Below are positions 12,001 through 15,592 of a DNA stretch of 15,592 bases, one piece after another. Both the position numbers and the translations under genes were made by a program. This DNA is from an uncultured Verrucomicrobiales bacterium (GTDB lineage Bacteria; Verrucomicrobiota; Verrucomicrobiia; Verrucomicrobiales; Akkermansiaceae). Each line of letters opens with the position of its first letter. The stretch's first letter is position 1. The DNA lies in the NCBI GenBank assembly GCA_937905985.1, contig CALCWC010000074.1, positions 1 through 15,592 on the forward strand. Direction: 5' to 3'. The notes below the pieces were generated by a model. The model had not been told where the DNA came from, did not search any database, and saw nothing but the letters and a program-made list of their open reading frames with translations.

Positions 12001-15000
12001 TTGAAAATCATCTTGTTGGTCGTATTGACAACATCGACAGCAGTGACCAAATCCAAGCAGTGCTTCTTTGTCTCGCCTCCCTTATTTTGGCCTTCTGTCA
12101 ATTTCTGGTAGAGATCCTTGCCTTCCGCCCCGAAGCGATCGATCAGAGCATCGACAAATGGCATTTTGGGACCCACCCCCGGCTTATACTTGCCGACGGA
12201 AAAGTCAATGGTCACGCATTCCGTCCACAACTTTTTGAGGAAATCCTTGAAGTTCGCAATCGGTTCATTATTGGGGACAAAGTCTGGCTCCTTCTTTTCC
12301 CTCGTGTACTGGATGCTGCTGTCCATCGACAGAGATGAAGCAATGTTGTCCTGCGATTTCAGATTGATGTTGCCGCTCTCAGAGATGAGCGTGCCGTCGA
12401 TGGTGGACTCGTTCTTGTGTACCAGCACGTTTGCACCAAACATGAGGGTGTTGTTGGTATCGGCCTCTTTGTTAATGGCGTTTCCCACTTCGCCACCTTG
12501 TTGGCCACCTTGTTGGCCACCTTGTTGGCCACCTTGTTGGCCACCTTGTTGTCCACCTTGTTGTCCACCTTGTTGTCCACCGCCGGACACATCCACTTCC
12601 TTCGTCCACGTTTTGCTCAGCGACATCGAGGCAGAGGCGTCGACACTGCTATTCGACGAAATATCGATGTCCTGCGGTGCCTCGATCTTTACGCTCTTAT
12701 CAATGGTTACACCGTTGAAGTCGGTCACGACGGTGGCAAGGAATCCCAAGCTGTTCGCCGCACCTTCATCGCTGTTGGAATAGATGTTGGTGAAGTCGAG
12801 TGAAGTGTTGGTGCTGCTGGTGATGGTAACGCTGGTCTGTTTCTTAATCTGGCCCAGGTCCTTTTCCTTGAAGCCGGTGGCCTTGACCAGTAGGTTCTTG
12901 CCCAAGTCAACGTGGCTGTAGTTGTAGGCGTAGCCTGCGGTAATGCCGGCGTAGCCGTTGCCGGAAAGCTTGAATCCACCCACAGAAGCGGCGGATTTTG
13001 AGCTGATGGTGACGGTGTTGCCCTCAACGCGCCCCTGTTTATCGCTGTTGTCGGCAAAGGTAATGGATGCCCTTGAGACACGGACTCCCATTTGCGGCAA
13101 TGCTGCCGTTCCGTACTTGGAAGAGGAGGACTTGGTAAGATACTTGAGGATGTTCCTGCCTAATTTGTCGGAGTCAACCTTGACTACGCTGAGCGCGGAA
13201 AGCAGCTTGGCGGAAGCCGTGCCATCCCAGCCCGGTATCATCGAAATCAGCTTGGGGAAGCCACTGAATGACGCAGAACTAAAGAAGTCGCTGCCCCAGC
13301 CGTTCTTGTTTGTGGCGGAGATGGTGACATTCCCGCCAGCCTGGATATCGACACCCTTGCCGAACTCTATGTAGGTGTTGCCGTATCCCTCCGCGGTGAT
13401 GGAGACATTACCGGTTGCCTGAAGCTTGAAGTTGTCTCCCACGGTCAAACTCGTCGGAGAGAAGGCATAAGTGCTCATCAGGGCATTCACCTCCGATCTT
13501 GTGCGAATACTGAAGGTGAAGTTGTTCAAATTCTGTAGGGTTACGCCTCTCCCAATCTTAAAGGTGCAGACGGGAGTCACGGTGTGCCAGGCGGATTCTG
13601 TGAGGGTGAGGCTGTGCCCATTGCCAACAAGAAGTGTTCCGTTATCAATGGCGAAGCGGCGAACGGAAACTGTTAAATCCTTGTCCAGCGACATGGTTCC
13701 GCGGAGTTTTACCAAGTTGTAGCCGACTTTCCAACCATAATTGGCGTACTCTGAATTGTCTGCATTACTGGTGCTGTACAAGTTGAGCGTCTTCTGGATG
13801 AAGTCGCGGGAGATTTCATCGACGTTGTTGATGTTGTAGGCGGTGAGCACTTCGGGATTCATCAATTCGATAGTGCCCAGCCCCGCGGTTCCGTTCACCT
13901 TGTATCCCTGCGGGGATTGGAGAGCGTACTCCGGTGAGTCGAAGGTGATGGTGCCGCCCACGCCCCTGGCGGAGGAAGCATCCAGCGAGGCCGTTCCGGT
14001 GACGGCCAACTTGCCTTCGGAGGCCAGGTAGATGGCACCGCCCTCACCCTCTCCGTCTCTAGTCTCCCGGCGGGCGGTCAGGTTGCCCGCCACCTCCAGC
14101 AGCACGCCGTTCTTCTTTTCCGGAGCCTGCTCGGGTTCCGGCTGGTCCTCTTCCTTTTGCGTGCCCGCCACCAAAGCGATGGAGCCATCGTTCTTTTGTA
14201 CGGAAACCACCATGTCTTCGCGCTCCAACACCTGGTACGGGCGGGAGGTCAGGGAGGCCCCCTCCGCCACGCGCAGGGTGGCTGTCTCGCCCGTGGCGCT
14301 GGCGTAGATATCACCGCTCTCCACCTTGCCCGCCAGCAGCACGGAGGCCGCCTTCGCCGCATCCGCACTCACCGTGGCGCTCAAGTCGGAAATCAGCTCC
14401 GACCGGGCGGCCTGCGTGACGGTGGCGTCGCCCGACATGGAGCTGGCTGTGATGTCGATTGTGGAGGCCGCCCCGGTGGCGGTCGGCAGGGTTTTCAGAT
14501 ACTGGGCATAGCGCTGGGTGTAGGCCACGTTTTTTCTGTTGATCACCTCCTCGGAGTCGCCCTCCTTCACGGTTTCCGCATCTGTGCGGTCCAGCTTGAG
14601 ATTACCCACAGCCTGCGTGACGGTGAGGCGGGAGCTGAGCTTGGCGTTGTCGGTTAGCTTGACATCGGCGTTGCCGCGGGTACCCATGGCGATTGCCGAT
14701 ACGGTCAGCGCACCCTTGGCTTCCACGGTACCGTCCACCGTGATGGAGGCGTTGCCGCCGCCCACCGGCGTGAACGTCATCTGTTCGATATCTTCCGTTT
14801 CATTGGTGGATAAGGAACCCGTGGTGGAGGTTATGAGCACATCTCCGGCGCTTGCCAGGCTGCTGCCCTGAATGTTCACGCTGGAGTTGCCGCTCATGGC
14901 AGAGGCGCAGATGGCCAGGCCGCTGTCCTCCGCCTGTGTGGATTGAATGGTGCTGCCGGTGATAGTGATGATGGCCTCTGCCGCATTCGTGGTGGCGGTG

Positions 15001-15592
15001 GCGAAGATGCCCACCGTGTCCGCCACGATGTTGCTGTTGGAGAGCGTGATGCTCACGGTGCCCTCAAAGGTGCCGTCCGCCAGCTCGTTGGCGGCGTTGA
15101 GCGTGAAGCTCGTCAGCTTCTCCCCCGGCTTCACGAAGATGTTGTTGAGGACGATGACGCGCGCCTCCAGCGTGTAGTCACCGCTCACGGCCAGGTTGGA
15201 CAACTGCAGCTGGTCCGGGTCAATGTAGACCCAATCGGCGTTCAGCGCGCCGCCGTCCACCTGCACATCATCCGCAAAGATGGCAACTTCTGTCTTCTTC
15301 TCAGGCTTCTGCTCCCTGGCCTTGGCAACCCTGCGGGCCTTGGCGGGCTTCTTGCCGAAGCTCAGGCGGCCGTCCTGGATACTCATGCCCTTGGTGTCCA
15401 CCTTGCGCTTGCCGGTGTTCACCATCTCGCGGAACTTCACGCCGGTGTTGATCTCGCCGCCCTTCACCTCCACCTTGCCGGCGCGCATTTCCACACTGTT
15501 GCGGGCGTTCACCTTGCCCTTGATGGAGATGGTGCCCTTCTCGTTGATGGGCATATCACCCGCCAGCACGGCCTGCGTGGCGGTGGGGGAGA
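1..15592 (-). CDS. Giant LktA/FHA-like filamentous adhesin, both ends missing
   Basis: One minus-strand frame is open through the whole window. The first complete codon is 15590-15588 and the last is 5-3, giving 5,196 residues with no start or stop. I read the translation from edge to edge by eye and re-checked the codon register at about a dozen places, finding no stop and no frame break. The protein is almost entirely short beta-strand repeats rich in G, N, T, S, V and A, as expected for a secreted parallel beta-helix. Known relatives (leukotoxin LktA-type adhesins, filamentous haemagglutinin) are exported to the cell surface and mediate attachment or cytotoxicity; that role is inferred here. 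The segment lacks a signal peptide, TPS domain, membrane anchor and C-terminus, which must lie outside. Low-complexity linkers and helical inserts interrupt the solenoid. It could instead be another giant solenoid surface protein. I am very sure of the coding frame, fairly sure of the adhesin class, and unsure of the exact family. Confidence 0.93.
123..299 (-). other. Acidic, aromatic stretch after the distal solenoid
   Basis: Residues 5098-5156: 59 residues with 17 Asp/Glu, one Arg and about eleven aromatic residues (DEDLVMESDYPFWDIW, VYDMDMDALDFDLPYSYVWF, VDDSYDNASQNSED). It ends the regular shaft and leads into a more ordinary charged segment (VQKLRRKVNGEEDIPTVPAL) that runs off the left edge. 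It may be a calcium-responsive or surface-exposed region; the sequence does not prove either. Confidence 0.7.
300..1954 (-). other. Distal beta-helix block of the adhesin
   Basis: About residues 4547-5097. The first part links from the helical domain (GDVQVAVRAAKDIVLTSNAD, YYRGVFRVIVRNFLGVDAPN). Regular rungs follow: NLTLATTGTISGAIQNSGGS, VSLNAGKGLGSEAAPFTIGG, RILTLASGTGLSVAGNATLQ, DLLLSSCEIKNGLAIDSKKA, ALTLDKVTVAGDAELKGRTV and NLKETSVAGRLTVNGKEDV. The last segments pair short rungs of about 16-20 residues very regularly. No anchor, autotransporter barrel or LPXTG-like motif occurs before the window ends. Confidence 0.6.
1955..2738 (-). other. Tyr-rich helical domain with internal duplication
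   Basis: Residues 4285-4546, about 260 residues with no beta-helix character. They are rich in Tyr, Leu, Lys, Asp and Glu: SLKYLADAYYTKLLQYERLY, LDELANAFKDLYNSGRGEYL, EVMYWLNGTSAVEG, VFVRAYYDKLVEYVTKDIRR, VDYGQLNEDLYRLYWLQAF, AAMCEAITKQFRKQR and ELLLAVAKAVSGSS. Two related units are visible: AYY.KL..Y, then LY(Y/W)...K...Y(I/V)..DA.G.F..P. I recall that giant LktA-type adhesins carry a helical, Tyr/Trp-rich region at a similar distal place. Its job is not known to me. The domain is flanked on both sides by normal solenoid. Confidence 0.65.
2739..3842 (-). other. Beta-helix between distal module and helical domain
   Basis: About residues 3917-4284. The earlier part is varied (FTRLSDYQVLLQGDTKVGV, GKKTFVDYVQVNTNYTEVPE, YRWVYELKYEDTYTRKLYV). 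It then becomes a regular solenoid: FTVRSGDVNFSGLVQASGC, TTIKMSAGKGSIGTEAQKLS, DIGKLKLYAGGELSLSSKGA, ISVDKGSFSPGILRAEAERD and DYVESRQGSVTLNADQGI. The rungs with 'AGKGSIG', 'L.L.A..G.L.L' and 'G.V.L.A..GI' resemble the stretch that follows the conserved module in related giant adhesins. Confidence 0.6.
3843..4076 (-). other. Conserved distal module of LktA-type adhesins
   Basis: Residues 3839-3916. It reads MDTGIKIQGTIVNSDPTGNA, then SLYLACGAHDLTIDNQSAYA, LNIGDIDLKTRKNTSGIEL and NTQTKETTTYTLNADGGW. The pattern 'G.I.S...GNL....G...I.I.N.....L.I..ID.....G.I.I.....K..TTY' is one I recognise in the C-terminal half of LktA-like and related giant adhesins. It is the strongest single family marker in the window. 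Assignment is from memory; a profile search would settle it. Confidence 0.65.
4077..5699 (-). other. Irregular beta-helix stretch of the adhesin
   Basis: About residues 3298-3838. It mixes rungs (VNLNGTVESIGNVLIQAGS, NLTLTGAYEFPYSTLYASS, NLTIAGLIHCGSTTMFAGEN) with non-repetitive segments (HYYWGKNQALVYHKRKES, KEIGRGIWQVPDTYAQHFY, LDIFFPIAWKGDTQTNG). The piece GTVSITAQTVDLNGKIYSG, just before the conserved distal module, matches a phrase I recall in LktA-type proteins ('..V.I.A..V..NG.IQSG'). No enzyme motif is apparent. Confidence 0.55.
5700..7370 (-). other. Second module type of the adhesin shaft
   Basis: About residues 2741-3297. The module differs from the preceding array: an Asn/Gln-rich lead, 'IxIGxxxxI', a 'VxI' rung, then a D-containing strand and a hydrophobic VVGV-type strand. 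Examples are NTITLGDNITIEARDAVKIG, GITQNLEIGKNASITGRSVD, NAALTIGNGSAIASMYEGDI, TFTQNIGNKAKLGDGVKLRA and AAVTLGTGDNKLDILADSVS. Between rungs come FHNVAVPLGGANVYVG, FHHVDVAAIGLNVVVL and FIRVDHIDGVSVVGLAF, which align with each other by eye. This part is visibly less GC-rich in places than the ends of the window. Confidence 0.6.
7593..7763 (-). other. Coiled-coil-like insert within a module
   Basis: Residues 2610-2666. It starts VDMTNEKLDQEIDQVCKLLE and continues KADISLDLNPTSQKKLG and RGALVRMANEI. Hydrophobic residues at three/four spacing suggest one or two helices, with a single cysteine. It interrupts a module between VNVNSLSVSNKTSAVDDKG and NAPVTSATVDLQG. The function is unknown. Confidence 0.55.
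9825..10112 (-). other. Acidic Asn/Ser/Gly-rich disordered linker
   Basis: About 96 residues (1827-1922) directly after the (GGGGQ)3 repeat. The first half is rich in D, N, S, G and E (DDDSSENQQNG, GDSNSDGGNGNPGNPEDQ). The second half looks helical and charged (GIVDSSQKMNNSNLLEQYLQ, ESYFEDHKNDKITFRET). It separates LGAAMNLSCSDIP from ISFEMGASIAHNAMG, which look like the two strands of one module, so it is best read as a long loop inserted in the shaft. Confidence 0.7.
10113..10157 (-). repeat. 15-bp in-frame tandem repeat encoding (GGGGQ)3
   Basis: Three exact copies of a 15-bp unit (coding strand GGC GGT GGC GGC CAA; plus strand ttg gcc gcc acc gcc) at residues 1812-1826. They are preceded by CSDIPG and followed by DDDSSENQQ. 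This is a Gly-rich flexible linker of the same character as the GGQQ repeat but from an unrelated repeat unit. Unit-number changes would keep the frame. Confidence 0.93.
11196..12491 (-). other. Cysteine-containing block with charged insert
   Basis: About residues 1034-1465. After the GGQQ linker the solenoid resumes (TLMFGANVLVHKNESTIDG, TLISESGNINLKSQDNI). A non-repetitive charged stretch follows (YTREKKEPDFVPNNEP, FKDFLKKLWTECVTIDF, MPFVDALIDRFGAEGKDLY), probably a small folded or helical insertion. Solenoid rungs return with TNKMIFNGTAKAGGSFTLEA. The block holds several cysteines that are scarce elsewhere: TEC, KKHCL, a CGSQC pair at 11925-11939, and NGCVD. It ends with modules IGDGATLTAGNDIRVNSSA and AVLNANKLYVDATGDAFVLE. 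Confidence 0.6.
11610..11762 (-). other. Ala/Lys-rich helical insert
   Basis: Residues 1277-1327 read as amphipathic helix rather than beta-strand: WRAWEAAVKAAKAAKGD, then SKTAIAAQFINALRGSIQS. The segment lies between ELSMSWDFM and a return to shaft sequence (LTSSHAATFMSGTGS). It is one of several helical excursions that interrupt the solenoid. No known domain is recognised. Confidence 0.6.
12492..12581 (-). repeat. 12-bp in-frame tandem repeat encoding (GGQQ)7
   Basis: Seven and a half perfect or near-perfect 12-bp units, each coding G-G-Q-Q (plus strand: gcc/tcc acc ttg ttg). In the coding direction the first three units use GGT GGA CAA CAA and the remaining four use GGT GGC CAA CAA, ending with GGT GGC. 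All copies are identical apart from that one third-base variant, and the two variants occur in blocks, as expected for expansion by slippage or unequal exchange. Because 12 is a multiple of 3, gain or loss of units changes linker length but never the frame. At residues 1004-1033 it forms a flexible linker within a module, between KEVDVSG and GEVGNAINKEADT. Confidence 0.95.
12582..13304 (-). other. Helical segment plus first LktA-type modules
   Basis: About residues 763-1003. It opens with a hydrophobic/helical stretch (SGFPKLISMIPGW, SAKLLSALSVVKVDSDKLG, NILKYLTKSSSSKYG). Two glycine-rich modules follow: MGVRVSRASITFADNS...VEGNTVTISSKSAASVGGF, and GYAGITAGYAYNYSHVDLGKNLLVKATG. This order, a short helical stretch then 'VGV.VS.A....' then 'G..VTI.S.A...', is one I recall from LktA-type adhesins. 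The segment ends at SLSKTWTKEVDVS, immediately before the GGQQ repeat. Confidence 0.6.
13305..14111 (-). other. Second beta-helix block of the adhesin
   Basis: About residues 494-762. It starts with typical FHA-like rungs (GVLLEVAGNLTARR, EGGAIYLASEGKLAVTG, ASLDASSARGVGGTITFDSP). A less regular middle part follows, with a short helix-like run (NVDEISRDFIQKTLNLYS). It ends with rungs such as VGDNFKLQATGNVSITAEG and VDIQAGGNVTISATNKNG. The 'G..xLDAS...G.GGTI' phrase is common in haemagglutinin-type adhesins. No catalytic or binding motif is visible. Confidence 0.65.
14112..14156 (-). other. Pro/Glu/Gln linker in the adhesin
   Basis: Residues 479-493 read KEEDQPEPEQAPEKK, a hydrophilic, proline-containing and probably disordered stretch. 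It lies between SIALVAGTQ and NGVLLEVAGNLTARR, so it separates two beta-helix blocks. It probably acts as a flexible hinge or as an exposed loop at a rung turn. It is not a repeat at DNA level. Confidence 0.8.
14157..15590 (-). other. Proximal beta-helix region of the giant adhesin
   Basis: Residues 1-478 of the visible part. It opens in the middle of a solenoid (TATQAVLAGDMPINEKGTI) and then reads KGKVNARNSVEMRAGKVEV followed by GGEINTGVKFREMVNTGK. The pattern 'G.[IV]NA.N...[LM][KR]AG.....G..[IL]TGV..F...VN' is one I associate with the stretch just after the secretion domain of LktA-type adhesins. That is recalled family knowledge, not a search. If right, the export domain and N-terminus should lie within a few hundred codons beyond the right edge. 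Strand repeats follow (VSITLSNSNIVAD, AIITITGSTIQS, GGGNASITVDGTVEAKGAL). The spacing of Val/Ile/Leu at alternate positions is typical of beta-helix rungs. Confidence 0.7.
15294..15353 (-). other. Lys/Arg-rich linker in the adhesin
   Basis: Residues 80-99 read KKPAKARRVAKAREQKPEKK: ten basic and two acidic residues out of 20, with no beta-helix pattern. It sits between LSFG on one side and TEVAIFADDVQVDGG, a normal solenoid rung, on the other. It is therefore an insertion or exposed loop in the proximal shaft. Such a patch could bind acidic polymers or be a protease site; nothing in the sequence decides this. Confidence 0.8.

Noticed and set aside
12492..12581. Possible CRISPR-like or regulatory repeat array
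   Set aside because: The units are contiguous 12-mers with no spacers and are in frame within a coding region.
12417..12803. Plus-strand frames with repetitive LATLLATL or PPCWPPCW peptides
   Set aside because: These are translations of the GGQQ-coding 12-bp repeat in wrong frames. The minus-strand frame is the one that continues on both sides.

Overview
The whole window is one gene fragment. The minus strand carries a single reading frame that enters at the right edge and leaves at the left edge with no stop codon that I could find: 5,196 complete codons between base 15590 and base 3. Neither the start codon, signal peptide and secretion domain (beyond the right edge) nor the C-terminus (beyond the left edge) is present. 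There is no intergenic space, so no promoter, terminator, RNA gene, insertion sequence or CRISPR array is expected, and I saw none. Shorter open frames on either strand are shadows of this gene, including very long plus-strand ones that lie codon-for-codon opposite it.

The product is a giant secreted repeat protein built mostly of parallel beta-helix (right-handed solenoid) sequence. It has endless short strands rich in G, N, T, S, V and I, with patterns such as GGNVTISA, AGGDIDVND and VGAxVxxN. From memory of the families, the best match is the leukotoxin (LktA)-type filamentous adhesins of diderm anaerobes, relatives of filamentous haemagglutinin exported by two-partner secretion. The supporting signals are a 'VNARNSVEMRAG...INTGVKFREMVN' segment near the right edge, long runs of degenerate glycine-rich modules in the middle, a 'GTIVNS...NASLYLACGAHDLTIDNQS' module in the distal part, and a tyrosine-rich helical domain close to the left edge. 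This is a family-level assignment made without a search.

Layout in the direction of translation (right to left): proximal beta-helix with a lysine/arginine-rich linker (15590-14157); a Pro/Glu/Gln linker (14156-14112); second beta-helix (14111-13305); helical segment and first adhesin modules (13304-12582); a perfect (GGQQ)7 linker encoded by a 12-bp tandem repeat (12581-12492); a block with a CxxxC and a helical insert (12491-11196); an array of about 15 degenerate glycine-rich modules (11195-7371), interrupted by a (GGGGQ)3 plus acidic linker and a coiled-coil-like insert; a second module type (7370-5700); a variable beta-helix (5699-4077); the conserved distal module (4076-3843); more beta-helix (3842-2739); a Tyr-rich helical domain with an internal duplication (2738-1955); distal beta-helix (1954-300); and a strongly acidic, aromatic stretch (299-123) that continues off the window.

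The organism cannot be named. Base composition is moderately GC-rich, by eye from about 50% to 67% in individual 60-base lines, with few TTA, CTA and TCA codons. Together with the protein type this suggests a diderm, probably anaerobic and host- or sediment-associated bacterium (for example Verrucomicrobiota, Lentisphaerota, Synergistota or Desulfovibrionales). I cannot choose among these.
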